Positions 1 through 11,300 of a stretch of DNA of 64,000 nt are shown piece after piece. The first letter of the stretch is position 1. Each line of letters opens with the position of its first letter. Position numbers and translations under genes: made by a program. The notes under the pieces are model-generated. The model did no database searches. It was not told the DNA's origin and saw nothing but the letters and a program-made list of their open reading frames with translations. This DNA is from Leishmania mexicana MHOM/GT/2001/U1103 (Eukaryota; Euglenozoa; Kinetoplastea; Trypanosomatida; Trypanosomatidae), in assembly GCF_000234665.1 (NCBI RefSeq), contig NC_018317.1:281285-345284 (forward strand), given 5' to 3'.

Positions 1-715
1 ACTGCCGACGCAGCCGCACCTGCGTTTCGTACTCGACGATATGAGCGACAGCCTCCTTGCCGCACCGCGACAGCAGCTGCAATGTGTCTTCCATCGGTAG
101 TTTCACAAACGTGACGTGGTTGAACTCGTAGAGGAGGCGCAGGTAGCTGCCCAGTTGCTTGTGGTGGTAGGTGGCTAGTTCTTCGTCTTGACGGACCGAG
201 GCGAGGTTCGAGGGCGGTGGCGCGTGCTCGTTGACAGGCTGCCCTGGCACCTCCTCGCCCTCTGTGGCAGGATGAGCATCGCTCTCGGCGCGCCGCCGGG
301 CTTCAAACAGGGCAAACACATCGTCGTCGCCATCGCCGGCCGGGCCACGATTATACTCGCGGTGGCCGAGCGCGCTCTGCAACTGGCTTTGCAGCTCCGT
401 CTTACGCACCATCACACGCGCGCGGGCCGCCTCGATGCCGTCTGGAGGGTACATCAGAACGGGATTGCGCGCGACCATGGCGTGCAGGCGACGGAAGCCG
501 TCTTCGCCGTACACAACGGTGCGAAAGCGGTCCAGGCCGCGAATATCGCGACCGCGCTTGCGCGACCCTGCGGCGACAGCCGGGCCGTCAAGAAATGGGC
601 TCGCGGCGCTGCCCATTCCGACCTCGCCGAAGAGGCCGGCGGATGTGGTGGCCCCGCCGCCGGATGGGTCGACCGTCATGGGCGGGTGGCGCTCATTATC
701 CCGCTGCTTGAACAT
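1..715 (-). CDS. conserved-looking protein of unknown function, C-terminus cut by window edge
   Basis: The frame opens at the ATG at 713-715 and stays open for 238 codons to the left edge, so the C-terminus is missing. I recognise no family. The first 50 residues are Gly/Ala/Ser-rich and probably disordered. A basic SRKRGRD cluster lies at about 51-57 and could be a nuclear signal. An acidic-then-basic stretch (DGDDDVFALFEARRR) lies near 128-143. The last 50 visible residues are hydrophobic-patterned and probably helical (about 185-238, ending in ETQVRLRRQ). Codon use is GC3-rich like the neighbours, and a long pyrimidine-rich tract on the minus strand (1015-1090) lies upstream, as expected for a trans-spliced gene. 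The frame is well supported; the function is unknown. Confidence 0.75.
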   Translation of the reverse strand, partial: MFKQRDNERHPPMTVDPSGGGATTSAGLFGEVGMGSAASPFLDGPAVAAGSRKRGRDIRGLDRFRTVVYGEDGFRRLHAMVARNPVLMYPPDGIEAARARVMVRKTELQSQLQSALGHREYNRGPAGDGDDDVFALFEARRRAESDAHPATEGEEVPGQPVNEHAPPPSNLASVRQDEELATYHHKQLGSYLRLLYEFNHVTFVKLPMEDTLQLLSRCGKEAVAHIVEYETQVRLRRQ

Positions 716-1513
716 TGGGCCTCTCTTGGTCGGCTCTTGGAGCCTGTCACAACGCCCCCGACGCGCGCGCGCGTGCGGTGTCTCGCGTTCTCTATGTGCA
801 GTGTCCGTGCTTCAGGTTGCCCTGTGTGTGCTGCATGCGTGCATCCCGCGCACCTCTGCTCGTGTCCGTCAGCAGCAGCAAGCGGCAGGGGGAGCGATGA
901 TGGTTCTGTACGATGTGTTTGACGTGTCTCGAGCTATACAAGTGTACAGCGCGCGCGATGGGTACGCGCATGCGTACGTGTACGCATGTACATGAAGGTG
1001 CGCGGCAGAGTAGCAGAGGGAGGAAGGGGAGAAGGAGCATGCGCGGATGGACACACAGGAGAGAGAGAGAGAGAGAGAGAGAGGGGGGACTGCCGCCTAC
1101 GGAGTGACACTTCATGACATCTCTTCCACATGGCGCCAGCCAGGGTGGATGCACAACTGAACGCACGCACGCGCACGCGTACCTCTTGCGGTCATCCTGC
1201 GTCGACTTCGCAGTTGAGGGGGAGGATGAGAGGGTGGTGGTGGTGATGGTGGTCACGATGTGTAGTTACTCGCCACGACGCGAGGAAACCCAGCAACAAC
1301 ATCAACGGAACGACGGCTCGAGAGCGCTCCATACAACGCGCGCTGTGTTGCCACGGTGGACTGTGGGGGAGAGGGGGGAGAGAGAAAGCGGGCTCGCGGT
1401 GAGGGAGAAGGCAACAGGTGGTAGTGCTTCGGCAGCGGCAACGCGATCATCATCGCCTCTATTGTATCTGCTGCGCCCTCGCCGTCTCTTCGTCCTAATG
1501 GAGCTTCTTGAGT
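716..1513 (-). other. intergenic region with polypyrimidine tract
   Basis: About 800 bases without a supportable gene. A purine-rich run on the plus strand, including a (GA)n array at about 1059-1083 and GA-rich sequence at 1015-1035, reads as a long polypyrimidine tract on the transcribed strand; it is the likely trans-splicing signal for the gene at 715. The first AG downstream of it is near 934. A second pyrimidine-rich block lies at about 1365-1390 close to the previous stop. The short frames on both strands here are low-complexity. Confidence 0.6.
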
Positions 1514-3235
1514 TTACTTGGCCGTCTTGCTTTTTCGAGGTGCCGCCGCGGCTGCTGACTTCACGGACCGAGTGGAGGCGTGCGCGCCGCGTGGGCGTTC
1601 AGACGGAGATGCGGCGTGCTTTGACGCTTTGGCCTGCGACGCCGCGGCAGTCGCGTCCGCGCCGCGACGGTGTCGACGACGCTCGCCGCCTTCTTCCTCA
1701 CCATCGGCCACACGGACACGCTTGCGGCCTCTGCCGGCGGCAGTGCTCTTCGGCGCCGACGTCGACGCCGCCGCCACCCCCGCTGCTGCCGGAGGTGTGC
1801 CGATGCTTCGGAGGGGAAGACCATTGCCCGGTAGCGCATCCTCCGGGCGCAGACTGGGGCCTTTCACTAATCCCGCGCTCAGGAAGTTCGTCGTGCGATT
1901 TATTTGCTGGATCGCTAGCGCCGTCGTGCGATCCCGTGCCACGGCGCGCACGAACGAGGTGGCGATACGGGACGGATCTTGCAGCAGCACGACGTCCGGC
2001 AGTCGGACTTGTGCCGCGTCGTTGTCGACGCCGTCATCGCCTGGCTCGCCACTCGTGCACTTTCCTGGAGAGGCGCTACGACATCCTCCAGCGCTGGAGG
2101 CGGCAGAGGAAGCAGACCCAGCCTTCTTCCGAGTGGCCGTGACGTCACCTCGGTGCCCGCGGTCGATTTCATCACCCAAGTGCTGCGCCCCCTCTTCGTC
2201 TGTTCCCTTCACACCTTCAAGGTCACCGCCGCTGCTGCCACCAGCTGCTGCCGCCCCCAACACATCCCCATCCGCAGCGGCAGCTGCAGCTGCCGCTGCG
2301 GAGCCGTGCTGCCCGAGCAGCCGCCCCATTTCGCTCAACGGCACTGTTAGATGGTGCAGCGGGTCCGTCACCATAACTTCGCTCGTTGTGACAGTTGTAT
2401 CGTCGTCCTTGTCCTCGCCTGTCACTCTCTCCGAAAAGATGAGGCGCTTGCCGAGACCGACGAGCAGACTCTCGCGACGGCGCTGCGCACGCTTCGCGAG
2501 CCAGGACGGGTGCGGGGCCAGGTAGTTGTACTTGAGCCCCAATTGTTTCGCCTTCTTCTCCGCCTTGCGGCGAACCAGCTTTTCGGCGATGAGGTCGATT
2601 GGGTGCGGCCCTTGCTGGTACCAAGCTAGCTTCTCATCCATCAGGTCGTGCAGCTTGAACTCGCGCGACTGCTCCTCTGCCTTCCTCTGCGCCTCCGTCA
2701 CAGTCAGGTGAAGAAAGTCACGTCGCTCCTTCCGCGTCATGCCGTCGAGCTGCAGCCCGCGCTGCTCGGCGTCGTGCATGGCGCGCTGATGCTTGCTCAA
2801 CACGCTCAAGGGGTCTTTCTTGGCCATGAGCTCGCGCTTCTGGGCCTGGCGGCGCTCCAACTCCGCCTGCTCGCGCGCGTCTCGCTCGGCGCGGCGCTCA
2901 GCTGGGGACGAGAACAGGTACGAGAAGCTGGCATGGCTGGCGATCGCCCCCACAGGGATGCCGTCATCGTTCACTTCCACGTCGTACCCGCTACCATGCG
3001 CACCAGCAGCTGGCGAGGACGATGGCGCCGCCTCACGCGCTACCAGCTGGCGCTCAATGTCGGCGGAGGCCTTAAGCGCCACGCCGCTAGTGCCATCCCG
3101 CAGCCGCTTGAGGTTCACCCCCGACATGAAGCTGCTCCACTCCCGCTTCCACGCATTCTCGTCCTTCTCCACCACGGCGGCGTAGCGGCCGCCGCGCTTG
3201 CCGCCACCGCCGCTGCTGCTGCTGTTGCGTGGCAT
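1514..3235 (-). CDS. basic, probably nuclear protein of unknown function
   Basis: 573 residues if the start is the ATG at 3235 (MPRNSSSS). The frame continues upstream but only through repeat-like sequence. I recognise no family. Visible features: a Gly/Ser-rich N-terminus; a charged helical core at roughly 125-270 rich in Glu/Arg/Lys, containing KKDPLSVLSKHQRAM, MTRKERRDF and LAPHPSWLAKRAQRRRESLL; a polyalanine run near 320; a short hydrophobic-patterned block near 440-480 (DPSRIATSFVRAVARDRT); and a C-terminal tail of about 80 residues rich in Lys/Arg/Ser/Ala ending KSKTAK. The tail and the KRVRV cluster suggest nuclear or nucleolar location. The alternation of conserved-looking helices and disordered spacers is typical of trypanosomatid RNA- or chromatin-associated proteins, but that is inference only. 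Confidence 0.8.
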   Translation of the reverse strand: MPRNSSSSGGGGKRGGRYAAVVEKDENAWKREWSSFMSGVNLKRLRDGTSGVALKASADIERQLVAREAAPSSSPAAGAHGSGYDVEVNDDGIPVGAIASHASFSYLFSSPAERRAERDAREQAELERRQAQKRELMAKKDPLSVLSKHQRAMHDAEQRGLQLDGMTRKERRDFLHLTVTEAQRKAEEQSREFKLHDLMDEKLAWYQQGPHPIDLIAEKLVRRKAEKKAKQLGLKYNYLAPHPSWLAKRAQRRRESLLVGLGKRLIFSERVTGEDKDDDTTVTTSEVMVTDPLHHLTVPLSEMGRLLGQHGSAAAAAAAAADGDVLGAAAAGGSSGGDLEGVKGTDEEGAQHLGDEIDRGHRGDVTATRKKAGSASSAASSAGGCRSASPGKCTSGEPGDDGVDNDAAQVRLPDVVLLQDPSRIATSFVRAVARDRTTALAIQQINRTTNFLSAGLVKGPSLRPEDALPGNGLPLRSIGTPPAAAGVAAASTSAPKSTAAGRGRKRVRVADGEEEGGERRRHRRGADATAAASQAKASKHAASPSERPRGAHASTRSVKSAAAAAPRKSKTAK

Positions 3236-4563
3236 ACGTCGAGCACAGACCTCTTTAACGTGTGCGCGTGTGTGCACATGGCAGTCAACGCCGCCGACAA
3301 CGACATGCATGTTACGTAGTCACATGCGGCACCGATGATTTTTTGGTCCATGGCCAGCGACGTTGTTCGCCAGCCAGTGGAAGCGGGCCCCACCCAGAGC
3401 GATCGCCCGACACAGAGCGGCCGGGGGTCGTGTGTGTCGGCGCAGGCGAAGAAATGTGAGAGAGAGGGAGAGAGAGGGCAGCGAAGAAAACGGGAAGGAT
3501 TTTGGTGGCGCGGCGGAGGGTGGTGGTGGTGGTGTTGGTGAGGGGGGGGGGCGGCGTGTGCGCGAGCGCGTTTAGAGGGCCCGGAGGCACGCGGATGCAG
3601 CTGTGATGGTGACGCACAAGCGGAGGAGGAGGAGGGGGCGGCAGCGGCGTTGAAGAGCAGCGCACCCCCACCTCTTCCACCTACCGGTCACCCACGAAGA
3701 CATGCCCGTTGTTGCACTGCAGCCTTTCTACTCACTCTCGCTTGACTTCTCTACCTTTGGTGTGCACATTCCGTGCGAATAAATCGCACTCGGGCACCCT
3801 GCACATGCTCTGCGCATGCAAGCGGGATCCGTATGTACGGGTGGACCTCCCCTCAACAAGGAGCAGACCGTGGCATCACACACACATGTGTATGTGTATA
3901 GCATCGAGGGATGCTGAGGACGGGGGAGAGGTGGGGAGTACATCTGGGGGAGGGGGGAGGAGGAGGAGGACAACGATTCTCGGCACATGCGAACCACATA
4001 ACCACACGCAGAGGAAAAGACAAAATGCTTTATATTGGAGATGCCCATGCGGGCGCATTACACCTCACCGTCCACGGGAGACTGCCACCGCCCTCCTCAG
4101 ACACGTCACACACCCCACACATGCCACCGAGGGCTCTCGAGGAGAAGCGAAGCGAGAGAGGTTGGGGGGACGGTGCAGGTGCGGGGCGAGTGGAGAGGTG
4201 CGAAGCAGAGAAGCTGAGCCCTCCCTCCCTCCCTGCGCCTTTCTTCGACAACGGGGACATCTTCGCCCTGACAAAATCCTGTGAGGCAGCAGCCTTCTCC
4301 AGTCGACGCCTCCTCCTCCCCACCTCTCGGTGTTTGTTTCAGCCCCAGGCATCACGGCCGGTAGGGTGAAGGGGGGGGGGGGGGGTGAGCGGGCCGACAA
4401 CGGCGTGGGCGATAGCGCCGTCGGACCAGACCGGATGGGCACCGTGGAGACCCCCGCCCCTCATGCTGCGCGAAAAAAAACGTTGCCTTGAGCACACTCT
4501 TGCTTTGATGGTCTTGCTGCACCCGCTCGATACCGCTTCAGCGCACACGGTGGAGGACTTGAG
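3236..4563 (-). other. intergenic region, pyrimidine tracts and G15 run
   Basis: About 1.3 kb with no convincing gene on either strand. Plus-strand purine blocks (pyrimidine in the transcript) lie at about 3449-3500, 3936-3975 and 4136-4200. The one nearest 3235 probably directs trans-splicing of that gene. A run of about 15 G residues lies at 4371-4385 in the 3' region of the leucine-rich-repeat gene. The short frames have biased, repeat-driven composition. Confidence 0.5.
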
Positions 4564-7026
4564 TCACCGAGGTCGCCGCTCGCCCTGTGGGGGTGCAAAG
4601 CGTGGGAGACCCGAAGGCGGTCCCGGTAGCGGTTGTGAGGCTGCGGCTGCCCTCTTCAGCGCGAGGCTGACACTGCTGACGCGAGTGGGGGGATTTGAGC
4701 GGCACCGGTACGCGGCCACTGGCATCTCGCACGTGCCGGAGACTGCCACTTCCGCTTCCACCATCTGCCGCGTGGCCGGCTTCATGGCACAGCTCTGCAG
4801 CAGCAGCACTGACAGCCGCGGCAACGTCTGGGCAATGCGCAGCAGGAACGGCAGGGCGCTGTCGGTCAGCGGGTTCCGTGAGAGGTTCAGGTGCTCCAGC
4901 GAAGGATGGTAGCGAATAGAGCGGAGGAGCGGCTCAAGCGCGCTATCACTCACATCATTGTTGCTGAGGTCCACCCAGCGCAGCCGGTACAGCCGGGGCA
5001 AAACGCTCTCGGCGAACGCCGCCACGCCGCGGTCGCCGAGGTGCAGCCCTCCCAAGTGCATCGTCTCCACAGAGCGGTCTTTATCGATGCGCTTGAGGTC
5101 GTCGAGTACCGTGCTGTTTGGCCGCACGTGGTGCGCCAGACAGCTCGCGAGGTAGGAGCTCCGCAGCGGCTGTGGGTCCGCGATGCAGAGCTGCAGACTC
5201 TCGCACGACTGCAGGACTGGCATGACCTTCCCGTTCACATCCTGCTGGAAGGCGGTGAGGGCGCATTTGGGTTGCTGCGCAGTTCCTTGGTCGTACTCGC
5301 GGGTGAAGACGACGCCGAGAGCATCGATGAGCAGGGCCATGCCGTCCATCGCGTAAAACTCCCCGTAAAGCGCCTCCAGCTCCCGAAGGCGAGCTTGCCC
5401 CGGCGCTGGGGCGGCAAACGTGTCGTTCGGGTCTTCACCAAGTACCTCTGCGACCAGCAAATCGTCCTGCGTCTTCACGGCTGAGCTGCTGCCAACAACT
5501 CTGTCCCCTACAGCCGTATGCGAGTATCCGCGCACGCCTGGTTCGTCGACATCCGATGGGGGCGTAGCGGGAACGGGCGACGTGCTCTCGGTAGGGTTGC
5601 GCTGCTCCGCGATTGCCGGCGCTAGCTGCGGCGGTGCTTGGTGCTGGAGGGGATGTTCGGCTGAGGTGATGGAGGACGCCTTGCCACTAGCTTTCCGTGT
5701 CAGAGCGGCCCCCGAGAACAAAGAATTCGGGCCACCAACACCGCTTCGCTTGATGCTGCCGCCATCTTCATGCCAGCTGCATACATCTACACCACTGGCA
5801 CCTTCCCCGCCTGCCCTGCCGCGGCCCTCAGCCGGGTTGTCCACGCTGCTCGCCACGTTCGGCGGGCTGCAGCAAGCACCCGCAGAGGGGAGGTGCCCGA
5901 AGGACGACGACGACGCCGCCGCCGGCTGCTGCTGCTGCTGCCGCGACAACCCATCCCCGTTGCCGCCGCAAGGGTGGTCGAGCTGCAGGTACCCGTTGTC
6001 GGGGGACGCTAGATACGGGCGGCTCGGCGGAGCTATTGGTGGCCGTCGTCTGGCAGCTGCCGCGTTACCGCTGTCCACCTCGCCTTCGCGGGTGTTGACA
6101 CTGCGCATGCCTGCCGAAGGTGGGCGCCTGTACGGTGGCCCAGAGTGATGCGGCTGCGCACACAGATTGGTGAGGTTGCCGCTGTGGTTCGCGGCGGGGG
6201 GGGCCGCCGCAAATACGGAACCGCCGCCACCGCTCGTGCCCGTGAGTCGTCCGTTTGACATCATGGACGAGTTTGGGGTACGGCCAACGTAGAATGCCGT
6301 CGACGAAGCAGCGGCTGCGGTGTTGTGGCCAGTGTGCAGGGAGGCATGGCTAGCGCCACCGCTACTACTGTTGATGCTGCTGCCGCTGGGCAGCTGCTCA
6401 ATCATGGTCTCCAGCCGGGGTGATACGTTCACTCCTGCTTCGTCGAGCATGCGCTTGGACTCCTGCAAGAGTGCCTTGAGCTTCGCGAGAAACGACTTCG
6501 CCACGACGCCTGGCACCAGCTCCATCTCACCCGACAAGCACAGACACAGATCTTCGCGCACCAGCGTCAACAGAACCTCTAGTGCCCGCTGATACTGCTC
6601 GCACAGCAGCCGGTAGTTGATGCCACCGTTGAGACAGCGGCATAGGTCCTCGGCGACGATGTAGAGCTCTCGCTCTTCCCAGTACGGGGCCGGTCGCGTG
6701 TGAGGGAAGACAATGGATTCCTTCGGAGACTCGTGCGGCTGCGACGCTGCAGCGCCGCCACCACCACTAACGCTGCCGCCGCCGTTGACTGAGATGCCGC
6801 TAACGATCGTGCTGTCGCCTAGGATGGAGTGCGAGTTGGGTGGTGCGAGGATAGCGGGGTCACCTGGCGACCCGAACGGCGTCATGGCCGTACGCCTACG
6901 CTGGTACACTTCGTAGCGCTTGTTCAGTGACTGCATGATCGTGTCGAGGCTTGCCACGCCGGTGTGCCCGACACCGCCGTTACGTCCCCCGAAGTCGAAT
7001 AGCTCATCTTCTTCGTTTATGGACAT
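4564..7026 (-). CDS. leucine-rich-repeat protein
   Basis: 820 residues from the ATG at 7026 (MSINEEDELFDFGG); an in-frame GTG five codons upstream is not needed. A helical region at about 112-200 contains WEERELYIVAEDLCRCLN and continues to LLQESKRMLDEAG. A long Ser/Gly/Pro-rich, probably disordered stretch covers about 200-530. A second helical segment lies near 546-572. The C-terminal part has about four leucine-rich repeats of the ribonuclease-inhibitor type at roughly 650-755 (LHLGGLHLGDRGV, WVDLSNNDVSDSALEPLL, HLNLSRNPLTDSALPFLL, LSVLLLQSCAM). Such repeats bind proteins; in trypanosomatids they occur in many cytoskeletal and flagellar proteins, but no partner can be named. The upstream pyrimidine tract at 7058-7128 is followed by several AG dinucleotides within 35 bases of the ATG, which supports this start. 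Confidence 0.85.
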   Translation of the reverse strand: MSINEEDELFDFGGRNGGVGHTGVASLDTIMQSLNKRYEVYQRRRTAMTPFGSPGDPAILAPPNSHSILGDSTIVSGISVNGGGSVSGGGGAAASQPHESPKESIVFPHTRPAPYWEERELYIVAEDLCRCLNGGINYRLLCEQYQRALEVLLTLVREDLCLCLSGEMELVPGVVAKSFLAKLKALLQESKRMLDEAGVNVSPRLETMIEQLPSGSSINSSSGGASHASLHTGHNTAAAASSTAFYVGRTPNSSMMSNGRLTGTSGGGGSVFAAAPPAANHSGNLTNLCAQPHHSGPPYRRPPSAGMRSVNTREGEVDSGNAAAARRRPPIAPPSRPYLASPDNGYLQLDHPCGGNGDGLSRQQQQQPAAASSSSFGHLPSAGACCSPPNVASSVDNPAEGRGRAGGEGASGVDVCSWHEDGGSIKRSGVGGPNSLFSGAALTRKASGKASSITSAEHPLQHQAPPQLAPAIAEQRNPTESTSPVPATPPSDVDEPGVRGYSHTAVGDRVVGSSSAVKTQDDLLVAEVLGEDPNDTFAAPAPGQARLRELEALYGEFYAMDGMALLIDALGVVFTREYDQGTAQQPKCALTAFQQDVNGKVMPVLQSCESLQLCIADPQPLRSSYLASCLAHHVRPNSTVLDDLKRIDKDRSVETMHLGGLHLGDRGVAAFAESVLPRLYRLRWVDLSNNDVSDSALEPLLRSIRYHPSLEHLNLSRNPLTDSALPFLLRIAQTLPRLSVLLLQSCAMKPATRQMVEAEVAVSGTCEMPVAAYRCRSNPPTRVSSVSLALKRAAAASQPLPGPPSGLPRFAPPQGERRPR

Positions 7027-8347
7027 CCTCGTTAGCCTCACTGATTAGGCTTCTCCCAAGTTGGGGCAGGGGGAGGAGTGGGGAAGGGGGGGGGGGTGGA
7101 GGTCAGAGAGAGAGAGTGGCAGAAGGAGAAGGTGTGCGCGAAAGCCGACATGGAACTCAACGGAGGACCACAGCCCCCCTGACTGCATGAGGGAGGTGCT
7201 CGCGGGATTTGAGGTGTGCGTGGTATGTGCCGCAGCGACTGCTTCGTACTTCCTACTACATGCCGCAGCCGCTGTGTCGATCGGTCCAGCACTTGGAGAG
7301 CTGAGGTGGATGCGAGGTCGTGCGGGGCGGCATTCACCGCGTTCACGTATTTTTGTGTTTGTGTGTGTGTGTGTGTGTGTGCCGTGGGAGGCACAGAGTC
7401 ACCAAGTTCCTCTGCGCACGTAGCGCGCAAGAAAGCAGGTGGAGGAACCTGCGCTCGGTGGCCCACTCGCAGCCACGCGAGCAGAACACCGCCCCACCGC
7501 CGTCAGCGCCGCCATAGCTCCATGGCGGCGGCGGCTCGGGCGTTTCTGAAACATTTTCGTTCGTTTTATACATCAACCGCCATGCAGCGCGTGCCTCACC
7601 ACCCACCGTCCTCCCTGCAACACTCTGCGCATACGTGCCAAGAATGGGGTAGCCCTCCTCCCCCCACAGCAGTCGTGGATGATTCGCTGCGTTGCTGTCG
7701 GCGAGCGTCAGCACTACCCGCTACAGCCTGCTGTTGCGGCTCATGGTTTGGGGGAGGGTGGTGGAGGTGAGAGGAGGTATACCGCCAGCCGCACGATGAG
7801 CACATGGGGCCGGGAACGACCAGCAAGTGAGAAAAAGAACGCGGAAAGCGGCGGTGAAGTGGCTGAGCCGACCTGTACATCCAACAAGACGAGAGGGGGG
7901 AGGGGACGCGCGCAAGACACGTAACAGATGTGGTGCCAGCGTAGAGCAACAGAGAGGGAGAGGCAGGGGTGTAGCGGTGGTGGCCGTGGTGGTACAGGAG
8001 GAGTTCCAAGGGAGGGAGAGGCAGGGGGGGGGGCCATCAAGAGACCGAAGAAGCGACACACGGAGAAGAGAACAGAGGCACACGCACGAGCGCGCACACA
8101 AGAGCTAACATAGGTCAACACATGAAAGGAGAGGGAAGAGACAGCCGGAGGCGCCGGTGACGCGCGAGAAAATGCAGAGCTGTCATAATGGGTGATCATG
8201 GCACGGGCGCGTAGTCCACGAAGGGCAATCGAGCACGGTGTACACTGCAGATACACACACACACACACACGTCATGACAGCGACGCTGCCTTCCCTTTCC
8301 CACCCCCGCGAGCTACTTCCCCGTTCGATTGCGGCCGCCCGGACTCT
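7027..8347 (-). other. intergenic region with splice-type tract and paired CA/GT arrays
   Basis: About 1.3 kb without a supportable gene. A strong pyrimidine tract (plus-strand purines 7058-7128) lies just before the gene at 7026, with candidate AG acceptors between about 7030 and 7055. A (GT)n array lies at about 7355-7382 and a (CA)n array at 8251-8270. Purine-rich blocks also run from about 7890 to 8060. All lie between the stop at 8348 and the next start. Confidence 0.6.
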
Positions 8348-11300
8348 CTACAGCGTTGCGTCACCGGTGGTGTCGTTGGGCATCTCGGCGGTGGTGCGGC
8401 GTTTTGAAGGGATGGAGGGGTGGCTGAGGTGGTCGCCTTCTTTGTAGCTCAAGGTGGTGAAGCTGTCGTCGACACGCGCGTCTCCCAGGAAGCTAATGTG
8501 ATTCTGCCGCTCTGACACCGACGTCCCCCCGCTCGTACCAGTAACGATGGGCGGGACCGTGCACTTGTCCGCCTGGCTGAGGATCACCGTCGACACGTCT
8601 GCTGAGTTCTCTGAGCGACCTGCGACGCCGGTCACAGCGCTGTTGCTGCTGCTAACAGGGCTGTTGGCCTCGCTGCCGAAGTTCCACGCAGGTACGTGGT
8701 GGACGGGCGGAGCCGCGAAGGTGCTGTCCGCCCCTGTTTGCCATTGCGGAGACGTGTGTCGCTGCTGACGGTATGCTTGAAGAGATTCCGGCTGCATCTC
8801 TGACAACTGTTGTGCTCCGATCACAGACGGCCCACGAGTAGGTGTGACCGTGGCTAAGTGCTGCAGCTCCATCTTGAGCCGCCGTACCTCGCCCAGCGCC
8901 TGGTCACGCTCTGTGAACGCTGCACGGCTTTTCGCCTCCACTGCCTCCATCTTCCGTTGCAAGTCACGCGCAATGCGGGACATTGCCTCACGCCGCCGAT
9001 GTCGCTCCAGCTCACACGTATCGCGGCGGCTGCACAGCGGGCAGGGCTGCTCTGGGTGCGACGGGGGCTCAAGAGGCGGCTGCAGACCAGCCTCCAACAC
9101 GGCGCTCTTCGCCATGGCGTTCATGCGCACCGTCACCTCGGCCAGCGTCGCTTGCACGTCGCTTAGCATCTGTAGCACGTCCGGCAAGCGCAGCATGTAC
9201 GTGCTCTCCACGGTGGTCTGCTTCCCGCCAGGGCCGCTTGTCGTAGTGGTCACCACCACGGCGCCATGCTGCTCCTGTTGCTGGCGCTCTAGCACGTACT
9301 GCTGCCATGATCCGCGCAGGTACTTGTGCATGTCGAAGTTCTTGCGAAAGAGGGCGTTTACTTCGTCCACCGTGCAATCCGTTGCCTTCATCGCCTCTAG
9401 ATCGTCGCGGGTGATGATGGCACCCGTCATGACCACCTCGTGCCGCATCTGCTCCCGCACGCCGCCGGCAGCGAAGGCGGCCTGGTCAATGTCGACGTCT
9501 TCCTTGCCCTTCGCGGTGAGGTTGTTGCGCCGCGGAGGCCCCTCGTCTGGCGTCGCCCCCTCCGTGAACGACAGGCGCGCAGAGGTCCTACTGGGCGCCA
9601 GCAGTGGATCTTCGCTGCCCGCGCCGCTGTCGGAGCACCCCGTTTCCTTACTGTCGTCCACCAGAAACGCCTCGCCACAGCTGTAGGTGTGCCGGTCACC
9701 GTGGTTCACGCTGCTTGACGCCGCGCTGCCCTCTCGCCCCGCCTTAAGATCTGCGCGGGCACCGCGCTTATGACGGTATGAGGTGCAGTACTCCATGAAC
9801 ACCTCGCACACACGGTGGCGGTGGCGCTTATCCCTCTCGAAGGCGCCGACGGCCCGCGCGACGGAGGCCCAGCGAGACGTGGCGACCTTGGCCGCGGGTG
9901 ACACGTCTTTCAGGATCATCTTGTCATAGAGTCGCCCACAGAGCGCGTTCGTCGCGGTCACCATGTTCTGCAGTCCGCATAGCAGTCGGTGCGACTCCGT
10001 GTAGAGTTGCTCCATCCTCTGCTGCTGCTCGAGGGCTTGACTACGCGCGGCCGCGACGGACGGCATCTCGGCGGTAGCCTTGGGCGACGCCGCACCGTCA
10101 CCGCTGCTGTACCCTGCCGCTTCGCCCGTGATGCCGTTCAGCTGCGTCGTGGCCGCTTCCTCAAGGCCACTGTGGCGCACCTCCAAGTCGTGCATCTCCT
10201 TGAAGAAATTGTCTAGCGCGGCACCGGCGGACTGCGTCATGGACTCCTTCAGCACCTGCAGCAGCGCGGCGTTCTCGTCGTGGCGGAAGGTTTCGAAGCG
10301 GCGCGCCTTGGCAGCAACGCGCGCCATGAGTTCGTCGAGTCGGTCGCTCTTGCGCTGGAGCGGCTCGACGCGGGTGCAGAGCTCGGCGTGACTGCTCCGC
10401 AGCTCCGCGAGCACCTTCTGCACCGCCTCGAGTTGTTGCTGAAGCTGCGCCTTCTCCTTTCGCAGTGTCTGCGCCTCCAGCGCATCAATGTGTGCCTGCC
10501 GCTTCACCTGGCTGAGGATGTGCACATGGGCGCTGGCGATGTCCATGGTGGACTGGCGGAGCAGATCGAGCAAGGCGCCGCGCTCCAAACAGTAGCTCGC
10601 CACTTGCCGCACCAGCTCAGCAAGACCAGTGTCAAGAATTTCCAGCACGTGTGTGGCCGCGTCCGTGTAGGCAAAGAGCCGTTGCTCTCCAGGCGTGCCC
10701 CAGAGATCGGCGTCAAGGGTGTCGTGGCTGCTGCTGCGTTGTTGACCGTCGTCGCCCTCTATATCGTCGCCGTCGCCGAGTACGTAGCGCGCCACCTGCG
10801 GATCGGCAAGCAGCGCCAGCCACTGCGGGTGGGACGGGTCGCGCAGCATGCGGTCTAGCACCTCCGCCAGGAGGTACACCTGCGACCGTTCCACCGGACG
10901 GGGAGCAGGGAAGATGGTGTGGTGGGACGAGACGGCGCCAAACACGAGCTGACCGTCGCTGCCGCAGAGGGTTCCGCTGCTTACCGGACCAGCCGGCATC
11001 CCAGTAACCTTTTCGATCCCATTCCTCACACCCGTGCCCGCCTCGCTGCCGGACCCGCCCGGCTGCTCAAGCGCGCAACCTTCCACCGGCGGCGGCGATG
11101 CTATCCCGCCGCTGCGGCCTGCACGATTCGAGCTGCTCATCTGTGGTGCGCCGGGGCGATTTTCCGTCATCGGCGTCGCAAACATCAACGCCGTGACAGC
11201 CGATGTGGCTGTGCTGGATCCGGTCCCTGTCGCGGTGGCGAGGCGGCCGAGGTACTGCAGGCTCGTGACCCACCATGTCTCTGGGATGCGCGTCTGGTCC